Below are positions 32,768 through 41,221 of a DNA stretch of 41,221 bases, one piece after another. Origin of the DNA: Hyphomicrobiales bacterium (GTDB lineage Bacteria > Pseudomonadota > Alphaproteobacteria > Rhizobiales > Rhizobiaceae); contig UCJU01000031.1 of assembly GCA_900472925.1 (NCBI GenBank), positions 126,746 to 167,966 of the forward strand, given 5' to 3'. The notes below the pieces were generated by a model. That model was given only the letters and a program-made list of their open reading frames with translations, had not been told where the DNA came from and did not search any database. Both the position numbers and the translations under genes were made by a program. Position 1 is the stretch's first letter. Each line of letters starts with the position of its first letter.

Positions 32768-35721
32768 GCGGCGCCTATCGTATCAAGGGCGCTGGCCGCC
32801 TGACACCGGCGCGCACGGCGCGCTTTACCTTCGATGGCAAGATCCACACCGCCTTGCAGGGCGACACGGTGGCCTCTGCGCTGCTGGCGGATGGCGTGCA
32901 TCTGATTGGCCGCTCGTTCAAATATCACCGCCCACGTGGGTTTCTCTCCGCCGGTCCTGAAGAGCCGAATGCGTTGATCGATGTATCGCGTGATAGCAGT
33001 CGCAAGCAGCCAAATGTGCGCGCCACGGTTCAGGAAGTGTTCGACGGTGCGATCGTGTCTTCGCAGAACCGCTTTCCATCGCTGTCCTTCGATGTCGGTG
33101 CCGTCAACGATTTCCTGTCGCCGATGTTCGCCGCAGGCTTTTACTACAAGACCTTCATGTGGCCGAAGGCGGCATGGGACAAGCTGTATGAGCCGATCAT
33201 TCGTCGTGCAGCAGGCCTTGGCAATGCGCCCAAGGAAGGCGATACCGATCATTATGCCAGCCGTTATGCCCATTGCGATGTGCTGGTGGCAGGCGGCGGC
33301 GTGGCGGGTCTGACGGCAGCGCTGGCGGCGGCCAAGACGGGTGCGAAGGTCATTCTGGCCGATGAGAACCCGGAGCTCGGCGGCGCACTTCGCTTCGATA
33401 CCGGCACGATCATCGACGGTTTGAACGGCTACGACTGGGCGCAGAAGGTGTTTGCCGAGCTTAACGCCATGCCGAATGTTGAGGTGCTGACCCGCACGAC
33501 CGTCTTCGGTTACTACAACCACAATTTCATCGGTCTTGCCGAGCGCGTGACCGACCATCTGGCGACGCCGGGGCATGCGCCACGCGAGCGGCTGTGGCAG
33601 GTGCGGGCGAAGAAGGTGGTGCTGGCAACCGGTGCCATCGAGCGGCACATGGTGTTTGCCAATAACGACCGGCCGGGCATTATGCTGGCATCGGCCGCGC
33701 GCACCTATCTCAACCAGTATGGCGTGACGGTTGGCCACAATGTGGGTGTCTATACCGCCCATGATTCCGCTTACGAAACTGCTTTCGATCTCAAGCGCGC
33801 GGGCGTGGCGATTGCGGCCATCGTGGATTGCCGCCCCAACCCGGACGCAAAGCTTCTGGACGAGGCGCGGGCGCTGGGCATCGAGGTGCTGGCGGGCTAT
33901 AGCGTTTACGATACGTCCGGACGCTTGCGGGTGTCTTCCATGACCGTGGGTCGCAATGGCGGGTCTTCCAAGCGCAAGATCAAGGTGGATGCGCTCATCG
34001 TTTCCGCTGGCTGGACGCCGTCTGTGCATCTGTTTTCGCAATCGCGCGGCAAGCTGAGATACGACACGGAAAACCAGCGTTTTCTTCCCGATGTGCATGT
34101 GCAGGAGTGCGTCTCCATCGGCGCCTGCAACGGTACGGATGATCTGAGCGCTCTGATTGCCGAAGCGGCTTCTGCCGGTGGCGGGACGGCAGAGTTTTCC
34201 GCGAGCAACGCGTATGTGTGGACCGGCGGCATGATCGGGGCTGCGGACGGGGCGGGCGAAGGCGACAACGTCAAGGCCTTCATCGATTTCCAGCACGATG
34301 TCTGCGCCAAGGATATCCGCCTTGCGGTGCGCGAAGGTATGCACTCTATCGAGCACATCAAGCGCTTCACCACCAACGGCATGGCGTCGGATCAGGGCAA
34401 GATGTCCAACATGCACGGTCTGGCGATTGCCTCCGAGGCGCTTGGGCGTGATCTGCCCAAGGTGGGGCTGACGACATTCCGCGCGCCCTATACGCCGGTG
34501 ACGTTCGGCACGCTGGTTGGTCATTCGCGCGGAAAACTGTTCGATCCTGCCCGCAAGACGCCGATGCACGCGCTGGAAGAGGCCGCAGGTGCCGCTTTTG
34601 AAGACGTGGGCAACTGGAAGCGCGTATGGTTTTATCCACGCGCCGGTGAAGACATGCACCAGGCCGTCAACCGCGAATGCAAGACCGTTCGCGAGACGGT
34701 GGGCGTGTTCGATGCGTCTACGCTCGGCAAGATCGAGGTTGTCGGGCCGGATGCGGCCAAGTTCCTCAACCTGCTCTACACCAATGCCTGGGACACGCTG
34801 AAACCGGGTCGCTGCCGCTATGGCATCATGACCCGCGAGGACGGCTTCGTTTATGATGACGGCGTGGTTGGGCGTCTGGCCGAAGACCGCTTTCATGTGA
34901 CGACGACGACCGGCGGTGCGCCCCGTGTTTTGCAGCACATGGAAGACTATCTCCAGACAGAATTCCCCGATCTCAACGTATGGCTGACATCCGCCACCGA
35001 ACAATGGGCAGTGATTGCCGTTCAGGGGCCAAAGGCGCGCGACGTGATCGCGCCGCTGGTGGAGGGCATCGACCTCTCGCCAGATGCCTTCCCACATATG
35101 GCGATTGCCGAGGGTACGATTTGCGGCGTGCCGACACGGCTGTTCCGCGTGTCGTTTACCGGCGAACTTGGTTTCGAAATCAACGTTCCCGCCGATTTTG
35201 GCCCTGCCGTCTGGAAAGAGATTGCGGAGCGGGCGCAAGCCGTCGGCGGTTGCCTCTATGGCACCGAAACCATGCATATTCTGCGTGCCGAAAAGGGCTA
35301 CATCATCGTCGGTCAGGATACCGACGGCACGGTGACGCCTGATGATGCGGGGCTTGGTTGGGCGGTGTCCAAGAAGAAGACGGATTTCGTCGGCATTCGC
35401 GGCCTGCAGCGCCCGGACCTCAAGCGTGAGGGACGCAAGCAACTGGTCGGCCTGCTGCCGAAAAACCCCCATGATGTGCCGGAAGAAGGTGGGCAGATCG
35501 TTGTCGATCCAAACCAGCCCAAACCGATGACCATGCTGGGGCATGTGACATCATCCTACTGGTCGGAAAATCTCGGCCGCTCGATTGCCTTCGGTCTGGT
35601 GGCCGGTGGCCGGGCGCGCATGGGTGAGACGCTCTACATTCCACTGGCCGATAAGACGATTGCGGTTGAGGTGACGGACATGGTGTTCTTCGACAAGGAA
35701 GGAGGCCGCATCAATGGTTGA
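32764..35721 (+). CDS. soxA: Sarcosine oxidase alpha subunit
   Basis: A 985-residue subunit with several domains: an N-terminal 2Fe-2S-like fold without the cluster (about 1-100), a FAD/NAD-binding part (GGGVAG around 177-182, then DENPELGGALRF and VVLATGAIERH) and a C-terminal aminomethyltransferase (GcvT) domain from about residue 600 (YRIKGAG at the start; TKRLFRVSFTGELGFEINVP-type segment and DAGLGWAVSKKK near the end). The GcvT part takes the one-carbon unit onto tetrahydrofolate. Length is normal. Overlaps soxD (ATGA) and soxG (8 bases). Confidence 0.95.
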   Translation: MSGAYRIKGAGRLTPARTARFTFDGKIHTALQGDTVASALLADGVHLIGRSFKYHRPRGFLSAGPEEPNALIDVSRDSSRKQPNVRATVQEVFDGAIVSSQNRFPSLSFDVGAVNDFLSPMFAAGFYYKTFMWPKAAWDKLYEPIIRRAAGLGNAPKEGDTDHYASRYAHCDVLVAGGGVAGLTAALAAAKTGAKVILADENPELGGALRFDTGTIIDGLNGYDWAQKVFAELNAMPNVEVLTRTTVFGYYNHNFIGLAERVTDHLATPGHAPRERLWQVRAKKVVLATGAIERHMVFANNDRPGIMLASAARTYLNQYGVTVGHNVGVYTAHDSAYETAFDLKRAGVAIAAIVDCRPNPDAKLLDEARALGIEVLAGYSVYDTSGRLRVSSMTVGRNGGSSKRKIKVDALIVSAGWTPSVHLFSQSRGKLRYDTENQRFLPDVHVQECVSIGACNGTDDLSALIAEAASAGGGTAEFSASNAYVWTGGMIGAADGAGEGDNVKAFIDFQHDVCAKDIRLAVREGMHSIEHIKRFTTNGMASDQGKMSNMHGLAIASEALGRDLPKVGLTTFRAPYTPVTFGTLVGHSRGKLFDPARKTPMHALEEAAGAAFEDVGNWKRVWFYPRAGEDMHQAVNRECKTVRETVGVFDASTLGKIEVVGPDAAKFLNLLYTNAWDTLKPGRCRYGIMTREDGFVYDDGVVGRLAEDRFHVTTTTGGAPRVLQHMEDYLQTEFPDLNVWLTSATEQWAVIAVQGPKARDVIAPLVEGIDLSPDAFPHMAIAEGTICGVPTRLFRVSFTGELGFEINVPADFGPAVWKEIAERAQAVGGCLYGTETMHILRAEKGYIIVGQDTDGTVTPDDAGLGWAVSKKKTDFVGIRGLQRPDLKREGRKQLVGLLPKNPHDVPEEGGQIVVDPNQPKPMTMLGHVTSSYWSENLGRSIAFGLVAGGRARMGETLYIPLADKTIAVEVTDMVFFDKEGGRING

Positions 35722-36256
35722 TCTGGCAAACCGCACATTGGTTCTGGAAGGCGCACGCGCCGGCTCCGCAGGTGTCTCGATCAAAGTGGCTGCGCCCGCC
35801 TACCGGCTGTCGTTGCGCGTCAAGGCGGATGCTGTCAGTGCGCTTTCGCAGGCTCTCGACATCAGCCTGCCGCAGACACCCAAGACGTCCACCAGTTCCG
35901 GCCTTCGCGCCGCACTCTGGCTCGGGCCGGATGAATGGCTGGTGATCGATCAAGGCGAAAGCAACCTGATGGACGCTTGCGCCACCGTCTCGGCTCCCCA
36001 TTCCGCCACCGATGTCTCCCACCGCAACGTGGCTATCACCGTTTCGGGCGAGGGCGCGGAAGCGACGCTGAACGCAGGTTGCCCGCAGGATCTGTCGCTC
36101 GGCGCGTTCCCCGTTGGAGCCTGCTCGCGCACCGTGTTCGGCAAGGCGGAAGTGGTCATCTTGCGCGTGGCGGACGATACGTTCCGGGTGGAATGCTGGC
36201 GTTCGTTTGCGGACTATGTGTTCGGGTTGCTGGACGAGGGCGCGCGGGACGCGTAG
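35714..36256 (+). CDS. soxG: Sarcosine oxidase gamma subunit
   Basis: A 180-residue subunit of heterotetrameric sarcosine oxidase, the GcvT-like gamma chain. Marks are LGPDEWLVI-type sequence (LWLGPDEWLVIDQGE), VSHRNVAITVSGEGAEATLNAGCPQDLS and the tail VILRVADDTFRVECWRSFADYVFGLL. It overlaps soxA by eight bases. The stop codon lies inside the stem of the terminator that ends the operon. Confidence 0.93.
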   Translation: MVDLANRTLVLEGARAGSAGVSIKVAAPAYRLSLRVKADAVSALSQALDISLPQTPKTSTSSGLRAALWLGPDEWLVIDQGESNLMDACATVSAPHSATDVSHRNVAITVSGEGAEATLNAGCPQDLSLGAFPVGACSRTVFGKAEVVILRVADDTFRVECWRSFADYVFGLLDEGARDA

Positions 36257-36279
36257 CCACGCGTTCCGGTTTTTCTTTG
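36246..36279 (+). terminator. Rho-independent terminator of the sox operon
   Basis: GGGACGCGT (36246-36254) pairs with ACGCGTTCC (36259-36267), one G-U pair, around AGCC. The tract TTTTTCTTT follows from 36270. The stem includes the first base of the soxG stop codon TAG, so the end of translation and of transcription coincide. Confidence 0.85.
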
Positions 36280-36356
36280 TCTGACGCCGTTTGAGCCAAG
36301 CTACGTGACGTTTCTGCGCTGCTAGACAGTTAGGCTGTACGGCGGAGCACTCACTG

Positions 36357-36442
36357 CCGTCATCCTCGGGCTTGACCCGAGGATCTCAGCACGTTTGACG
36401 TAGGGATTCGTCAGATCCTCGGGTCAAGCCCGAGGATGACGG
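36357..36442. repeat. Intergenic inverted repeat, family B (perfect copy)
   Basis: The 30-base arms (36357-36386 and 36413-36442) are perfect reverse complements, 26 bases apart. Each arm is itself nearly palindromic around CCTCGGGCTTGACCCGAGG. The same core is seen at 13220-13316. It lies between soxG and the convergent LysE gene. Perfect arms suggest a recent or conserved copy. Confidence 0.95.
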
Positions 36443-36476
36443 AGCAGAAATCGTTTTAAAACTCAACTCACGTCGA

Positions 36477-37109
36477 TCAATGTCTTGTCCCCAATGCCAG
36501 ACGGCACGCGAGACCAGCGAAGACCGTCGCGAGCAGATATTGCGGCAATTTGGGAAAGCGACTCACAGTGGTTAGTCTCTGGCGGATATTGCTTCCCAAC
36601 AGAATGACGGTTGCATTTACCAGAAAGCCGATGCCGTTCAGAACGGTTGCAAGAACCAGCATCTGGATCATTAACGAACTGCCATTCGGCTCTATGAACT
36701 GCGGGAAGAGGGCCAGTACGAAAAGCGCCATTTTGGGGTTGAGGATATTGGTGGCGAGCCCTTCGGAGAAAATGCGCGTGGAGGACAATCGCTTGAGCTG
36801 CGACGAGGGAGAAAATGCAGAGCTTTGCGAGCGCGGGGTTCTATATGCTAAATAGAGCAGATAAGCGCACCCGGCCCAGCGCACGATTTCATAGGCAATC
36901 GGTACGGTTAGAAACAGTTTCGACAGCCCGAGCGCGGCAGCAAGCACGTGGCAATAGGTACCTGCGGCTATTCCGGCATAGGTCATGAAACCAGCCGAGC
37001 GGCCCTGACTGACACTGCTGGATGCGATGAGCAGCATGTCCGGGCCGGGCGTTGCTGTTAGTACAAACGCGGCGGCGGCAAAAAGAATAAGGGTGGAGAA
37101 TTCCGGCAT
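36477..37109 (-). CDS. LysE/RhtB family amino-acid exporter
   Basis: A 210-residue inner-membrane protein with about six hydrophobic segments. Family marks are the N-terminal TATPGPDMLLIASSSVSQG (the PGP motif), then LLYLAYRT and NILNPKMALFVLALFPQFI. Members export amino acids or homoserine lactones. GGGAA lies just upstream of the start. It follows the APC permease gene by 68 bases on the same strand, so import and export proteins may share a transcript. The substrate is unknown. Confidence 0.92.
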   Translation of the reverse strand: MPEFSTLILFAAAAFVLTATPGPDMLLIASSSVSQGRSAGFMTYAGIAAGTYCHVLAAALGLSKLFLTVPIAYEIVRWAGCAYLLYLAYRTPRSQSSAFSPSSQLKRLSSTRIFSEGLATNILNPKMALFVLALFPQFIEPNGSSLMIQMLVLATVLNGIGFLVNATVILLGSNIRQRLTTVSRFPKLPQYLLATVFAGLACRLALGTRH

Positions 37110-37177
37110 AATATTCCCTTTTGAAAATGGAGCCGGAATTCCGATCTATCATTCTTGCGGCAGATAGCAAGTGCCTC

Positions 37178-38548
37178 TTACGCCGCCTTCTCCTGCATCC
37201 GCATGAACCCGACCGTTGCCGCCCACAGCACGACACCGATCAAAAGCAGCACGCCCGCAATCGAATATTGCACCATATCGCGCCCCGTCCAGGGGCCGAC
37301 GAGAAAGAAGCAGCTGATGGCGCCGATGATCGGCAGGATTGTCGGTGTGCGGAAGTGTTTGTGGGCGACCTTGTCCTTGCGCAGCACCAATACCGCGACA
37401 TTGACGATGGTGAAGACGCCGAGCAGCAGAAGTGCTGTTGTGCCGCCGAGTGCCGGGACGCCGCCTGCGAAGGCGATGAGGCCGATAGCGATGAGCGATG
37501 TGAAGACGATGGCAATGTAGGGTGTCTGGCGGCCCTTATGGACCTTGCCGAGTGCGGGCGGCAGCACACCTTCACGGCTCATGCCGTAGATCAGGCGGCT
37601 GGCCATCATCATGTTGATGAGCGCTGAATTGGCGACCGCGAACATGGTGATAATGCCGAAAATGCCAATTGGGAAGTTGGGTGCGCCTGCGGCGACCACT
37701 TTGAGAAGTGGCGTTTCGCCTTCGCCGAGGTCAGCGGCCGGAACGAGCGTGATGGCCGAGATGGCAACGAGAATATAGATGACACCGGTGATGGCGAGGC
37801 CGCCGAGCAGGACCTTCGGGAAGATGCGGGCGGGTTGCTTGCATTCCTCGGCCATGTTGACTGAATCCTCAAAGCCGACCATGGCGAAGAAGGCAAGCGT
37901 CGTGGCCGCAACAACGGACCAGATGACGCCGTGTTCGCCCGCAGGCTCGAATGTCCAGACGCGCGATACATCCCCCTGTCCGTTACCGATGGCCCAGAAG
38001 CCGATGCCGATGATGATCAGCAGGCCGGTGAGTTCGACAACCGTCAGCACCACATTCATCTTCACGCTTTCGCCAACGCCCCGGAAATTGATGAGTGCGA
38101 TGGCGACAATGAAGGCAATGGCAACGCCGGTGACGCCGAAGGCGCCGAAATCAAAGCCGGTGACGGTGGTGAAATTGGCGGCAAAGGCGCGCGATGCGGT
38201 GGAGGCAGAGGTCACGCCTGACGCCATGACGGTAAAGGCGACGAGGAAGGTGATGAAATGCACGCCAAATGCCTTGTGCGTGTAGAGTGCGGCACCGGCT
38301 GCTTTCGGATATTTCGTCACCAATTCGAGATAGGAGCAGGCGGTCAGAAGCGCGACGCCGAAGGCGATGAGGAAAGGCAGCCAGACAACGCCGCCGACTT
38401 CTGCTGCGACCTGGCCGGTCAGCGCATAAATGCCCGTGCCGAGGATATCACCCACGATGAACAGAAGCAGCAGCCCCGGCCCGATGACCCGTTTGAGTTC
38501 GGTTGTCGGCTCTGCTGAATTATCGGGCTGTGTTACATTTTGTGCCAT
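37178..38548 (-). CDS. APC family amino-acid permease
   Basis: A 456-residue inner-membrane transporter with 12 predicted helices. The first helix carries the APC signature IVGDILGTGIYALTGQVAAEVGG (broken-helix G-x-G-x-G). Later marks are YTHKAFGVHFITFLVAFTV, NFRGVGESVKMN, AFFAMVGFEDSVNMAEECKQP and MSREGVLPPALGKVHKGRQTP. It is closest to CAT-type cationic amino-acid transporters and APC permeases of unknown substrate. GAGGGGG is the ribosome site. A perfect dyad lies upstream at 38616-38649. Confidence 0.92.
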   Translation of the reverse strand: MAQNVTQPDNSAEPTTELKRVIGPGLLLLFIVGDILGTGIYALTGQVAAEVGGVVWLPFLIAFGVALLTACSYLELVTKYPKAAGAALYTHKAFGVHFITFLVAFTVMASGVTSASTASRAFAANFTTVTGFDFGAFGVTGVAIAFIVAIALINFRGVGESVKMNVVLTVVELTGLLIIIGIGFWAIGNGQGDVSRVWTFEPAGEHGVIWSVVAATTLAFFAMVGFEDSVNMAEECKQPARIFPKVLLGGLAITGVIYILVAISAITLVPAADLGEGETPLLKVVAAGAPNFPIGIFGIITMFAVANSALINMMMASRLIYGMSREGVLPPALGKVHKGRQTPYIAIVFTSLIAIGLIAFAGGVPALGGTTALLLLGVFTIVNVAVLVLRKDKVAHKHFRTPTILPIIGAISCFFLVGPWTGRDMVQYSIAGVLLLIGVVLWAATVGFMRMQEKAA

Positions 38549-38615
38549 TGAAATGTCCCCCTCAAGGCGTGTAGCGCTTCAACGCGCGTATAAGGGACAG
38601 GTTCCGGCTTGTTGG

Positions 38616-38649
38616 CCAGAAAACATTGCGCGCAATGCATGTTTTCTGG
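38616..38649. promoter_or_regulatory. Perfect 11-base dyad upstream of the APC permease
   Basis: CCAGAAAACAT (38616-38626) and ATGTTTTCTGG (38639-38649) are perfect inverted repeats with a 12-base spacer. Nested inside is the palindrome ATTGCGCGCAAT (38625-38636). The site lies 68-101 bases upstream of the permease start, after the MaoC gene on the same strand. There is no U run, so an operator is more likely than a terminator. Confidence 0.55.
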
Positions 38650-38687
38650 TCGAGCGTCAGAGGGATGCCAGTTCGATCCGAGGGGCG

Positions 38688-39176
38688 TCAGCCGTCATCA
38701 GGCCGATCTTCAGGGTTGAACTGGCTGATCGTCGTCCACCGCGCCGTCAGCGCCGGTTTCTTTTCGTCTTCGATTTCGACCGTCACATCATAGGTGTTCA
38801 TCAGCATGGCGCCGCCGCGAAAGCGGGCTTCGGCCAAGGTGAAGTGGCCGCGGATGCGGACGCCGCTTTTGACGGGGGCGACGAAGTGCAGCTTGTCGAA
38901 GCCGTAATTGATGCCCATGGTCTGTTCGCGGATTGTGGGCAGGGCGCTGTAATTCATGGCCGACAGCAGGGAGAGCGTCAGAAAACCGTGGGCGATGGTG
39001 CCGCCGAAGGGGCTTTCGGCTGCGGCGCGTTCAGGATCGGTGTGGATGAACTGGTCGTCGAGCGTTGCCTTGGCGAAGGCATCGATCATCGCCTGATCGA
39101 CGGTGATCCAGTCCGATACGCCGACTTCGGAGCCGACAAGGTCTTTAACGTCAGCCAGAGAAATTTCTTTGGGCAT
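38688..39176 (-). CDS. MaoC family dehydratase
   Basis: A 162-residue hot-dog-fold protein with a MaoC/(R)-specific enoyl-CoA hydratase domain. The catalytic hydratase-2 motif is visible in DDQFIHTDPERAAAESPFGGTIAHGFLTLSLL, with Asp and His of the dyad and the G-x-x-A-H-G turn. It likely acts on CoA thioesters; the exact substrate is unknown. The start at 39176 is set by GAGGTAC upstream and the family start MPKEISLADV; the frame extends further upstream but with no resemblance to the family. Confidence 0.9.
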   Translation of the reverse strand: MPKEISLADVKDLVGSEVGVSDWITVDQAMIDAFAKATLDDQFIHTDPERAAAESPFGGTIAHGFLTLSLLSAMNYSALPTIREQTMGINYGFDKLHFVAPVKSGVRIRGHFTLAEARFRGGAMLMNTYDVTVEIEDEKKPALTARWTTISQFNPEDRPDDG

Positions 39177-39270
39177 TGTACCTCGCAAAGACAAGACGTT
39201 TGAGCGCTGTGACGGGCGGGACTTTACAGGGGCAGAGCTAAAGAACAATGGCCTTTTTGCAATGCAGCAT

Positions 39271-41221
39271 TCAAGGACGCAGATAGAAGACGACCGAGCG
39301 GGCGGGCAGGTGGGCGGGAGTGCCGAAATCCGTACCGATAGCCTGCCAACCCTGGCCGGGAAGTGAAAACGGCACGACGGCGTGGGTGCGGTTGAACAGA
39401 ATGGCAAGTCGGGCCGGTTCATCGGTCAGGCTGTCATGGGTTTTCACGGTAACGCCGAGCGGGGTACCCTCCGGCGCTTCCCAGTCGGTCGCGGTCATCG
39501 GCTCACCCGATGGCGACAGCCAGGAGATGTCATCGGTATGAGGTGAAAAGAAGGTCATGTCGCTGAAAGCGCTGAAGCGCTTGCGCAGACTGGACAGGAA
39601 GGCCGCGTGTTCGATCAGCTCCGGCGAAAGGCTTGCCCAATCGACCCATGTGATGTCGTTATCCTGACAATAGGCATTGTTGTTGCCCTGCTGGCTGCGC
39701 CCGCCCTCATCGCCTGCCGTCAGCATGATGGTGCCGCGCGTGGCAAACAGCGTCGATAGCATCGATTTGACGTCGTTGATGCGCGCAGCATGGATGGTCG
39801 GGTCTTGCGTCATACCCTCTTCGCCATTGTTCCAGGAGTGGTTTTCATTGTGGCCATCGCGGTTGTCTTCGCCATTGGCCTCATTGTGTTTTTCGGCGTG
39901 AGACACGAGATCGAAGAGGGTGAAACCATCATGTGCGGCGAGGAAGTTGACGCTGCGGGTTTCGGTTCTGTCGTGGCGGGAGAAGATGGGCGAGGAGCCG
40001 GCCAGCGCATCGGCGAGCGCCCCGGTGGTCGCGTTATCGCCACGCCAGTAACGGCGCAGATCATCGCGGGCGCGGTCGTTCCACTCGAGGAAGTTTTGCG
40101 GGAAATTGCCCAGTTGATAACCACCGGGGCCGATATCCCACGGCTCGGCAATCATCACGCGGTCATGCAGCAACGGGTCGGCTTGCATGGCGGTTAGCGT
40201 TTCGCTGGCCCTATCGAAGCCGGTTGCTGTGCGACCGAGGATGGGGGCAAGATCGAAACGGAAACCGTCTATGCCTGCATAGGAAACGAAGTGCCGCAAT
40301 GTATCCAGCACCAGTTGCCGCACCTGCGGGTGATCACAGGCGACCGTGTTGCCGGTGCCGGTATCATTGACCAGCGTCCCGGGATCATCGGGCATATGGC
40401 GGTAATAGGTGAGGTTATCCAGCCCGCGCAGCGATAGCGTCGAGCCGAAGCGGTCGCTTTCGCCGGTGTGGTTGAAGACGAGATCGAGTATGACGCCGAT
40501 GCCGGCTTCGTGCAGCGCGTCAACCGTATCGCGCAGTTCCGTGACACCGCCGGGACAAAGGCGCGGATCAAGCGCCATGAAGCCGACGGGGTTGTAACCC
40601 CAGCCATTGGTGAGGCCCAGCTGCGGCAGGTGGCGCTCATCGATCCAGGCGGTGATCGGCATGAGCTCGATGGCATCGACGCCGATGTGCTTGAGGTGAG
40701 CGATGATGGCGGGATGGGCCAGCGCTGCCACCGTTCCCCTAATGTTATGAGGCAGGTCAGGGTGCAGCATGGTGAAGGGCTTGACGGCGACTTCGTAGAT
40801 CAGTCCACCCGGTGTAAGGCAGGGGGCCTGACGCTTGACGGGCTGGTACTGGGAGACGATCGACTTCGGCATGATGTGCGCAGTGTCGGTGCCGAAGGTG
40901 AAGAGTGCCGGGTTATAGGTGAAGGGACGATCGATCTGCGTCGCATAGGGGTCAAGCAGGAGCTTGGCAGGGTCGAACCAAAGGCCGTGATCGGGGGCAT
41001 AAACGCCGTCTGCGCGCAAGCCGTAGCGGGTGCCAATGGGGGCGTCGATGGTGAGGCGGTGGATGTCATCCGCCCCGCGCTTCATAGGCAGGCGGGCGGT
41101 TTGGGTGCTGCCTGTCGTGTCAAACAGGCATAGGTCGATCTGCGAGGCGTGGCGGGAGTAGACGGAGAACGCGGTGCCGTTTTCCGTGTGGGCGGGGCCT
41201 TGGGGGGGAACGGTTGGGGGC
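39271..41221 (-). CDS. glgX: Glycogen debranching enzyme GlgX (N-terminus beyond the window)
   Basis: A GH13 debranching enzyme that removes alpha-1,6 branches from glycogen. 649 residues are in the window; the frame stays open to the edge and the N-terminal segment there (TENGTAFSVYSRHASQIDLCLFD) fits the CBM48 start, so only about 10-20 residues are missing. Counting from the internal Met at 41085, the catalytic nucleophile is Asp278 (DGFRFD), the acid/base Glu314 (EPWDIG) and the third carboxylate lies in AAHDGFTLFDLVS. GGRSQQGNNNAYCQDNDITWVDW is a GlgX hallmark. The end is RSVVFYLRP. No other glg genes are visible. Confidence 0.93.
   Translation of the reverse strand, partial: PPTVPPQGPAHTENGTAFSVYSRHASQIDLCLFDTTGSTQTARLPMKRGADDIHRLTIDAPIGTRYGLRADGVYAPDHGLWFDPAKLLLDPYATQIDRPFTYNPALFTFGTDTAHIMPKSIVSQYQPVKRQAPCLTPGGLIYEVAVKPFTMLHPDLPHNIRGTVAALAHPAIIAHLKHIGVDAIELMPITAWIDERHLPQLGLTNGWGYNPVGFMALDPRLCPGGVTELRDTVDALHEAGIGVILDLVFNHTGESDRFGSTLSLRGLDNLTYYRHMPDDPGTLVNDTGTGNTVACDHPQVRQLVLDTLRHFVSYAGIDGFRFDLAPILGRTATGFDRASETLTAMQADPLLHDRVMIAEPWDIGPGGYQLGNFPQNFLEWNDRARDDLRRYWRGDNATTGALADALAGSSPIFSRHDRTETRSVNFLAAHDGFTLFDLVSHAEKHNEANGEDNRDGHNENHSWNNGEEGMTQDPTIHAARINDVKSMLSTLFATRGTIMLTAGDEGGRSQQGNNNAYCQDNDITWVDWASLSPELIEHAAFLSSLRKRFSAFSDMTFFSPHTDDISWLSPSGEPMTATDWEAPEGTPLGVTVKTHDSLTDEPARLAILFNRTHAVVPFSLPGQGWQAIGTDFGTPAHLPARSVVFYLRP

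Noticed and set aside
32698..35544. 948-codon reverse frame opposite soxA
   Set aside because: It is the antisense shadow of soxA caused by codon bias; soxA has all family motifs and clean overlaps with soxD and soxG.

Overview
The window looks like chromosomal DNA of a Rhizobiaceae bacterium, most likely an Agrobacterium/Rhizobium relative. The grounds are high-GC coding sequence with AT-rich promoters, an ornithine decarboxylase behind a roughly 400-nt structured leader of the alphaproteobacterial speF type, an aa3 oxidase subunit IV gene, a four-subunit sarcosine oxidase operon, and short GC-rich intergenic palindromes of the rhizobial kind. The genus is an inference. I saw no rRNA, tRNA, CRISPR array, insertion sequence or prophage. 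The region reads as core and semi-core metabolism, transport and regulation.

Layout. 1-1.85 kb: a GNAT acetyltransferase, a tiny membrane protein and a SUFU-like protein, all forward. 1.86-5.4 kb: four reverse genes (LysR regulator, DUF1007 periplasmic protein, NicO-type Ni/Co transporter, membrane protein). 5.5-7.9 kb: structured leader, ornithine decarboxylase and a second GNAT. 8.1-12.1 kb: a chemoreceptor, then an outer-membrane barrel divergent from a small secreted Gly/Asn-rich repeat protein. 12.2-15.4 kb: reverse genes for a WD40-like protein, a His-rich COG0523 metallochaperone GTPase and a creatininase-family hydrolase. 15.4-19 kb: MarR and LacI regulators, an NADPH-type 2-hydroxyacid dehydrogenase and a PuuD-like amidotransferase. 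19.2-22.8 kb: a TRAP transporter whose binding-protein gene converges on its two membrane-subunit genes. 23-26 kb: aa3 oxidase subunit IV, then an ABC exporter coupled to two small genes. 26-27.4 kb: a divergent bdcA/bdcR pair. 27.4-30.6 kb: TPR lipoprotein, ribosomal protein bS21 and a rhomboid-TPR fusion. 30.8-36.3 kb: soxB, a YebY-like gene, soxD, soxA and soxG, closed by a terminator over the soxG stop codon. 36.4-41.2 kb: LysE exporter, APC permease, MaoC hydratase and a GlgX debranching enzyme cut by the window edge.

How it fits together. The sox genes form one tightly overlapping unit that demethylates sarcosine to glycine and passes the one-carbon unit to tetrahydrofolate. Ornithine decarboxylase makes putrescine, probably under control of its leader RNA. 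The COG0523 and NicO/DUF1007 genes point to transition-metal handling. Several clear dyads (5439-5470, 16025-16050, 23068-23082, 26746-26765, 38616-38649) sit next to regulator, transporter or respiratory genes and are good operator candidates.

The least explained elements are the barrel/repeat-protein pair, the YebY-like gene inside the sox operon, the split convergent TRAP system and the rhomboid-TPR fusion. Two families of intergenic inverted repeats recur (1-14, 3577-3733 and 7959-8106; 13220-13316 and 36357-36442, with a possible decayed copy at 18174-18202).
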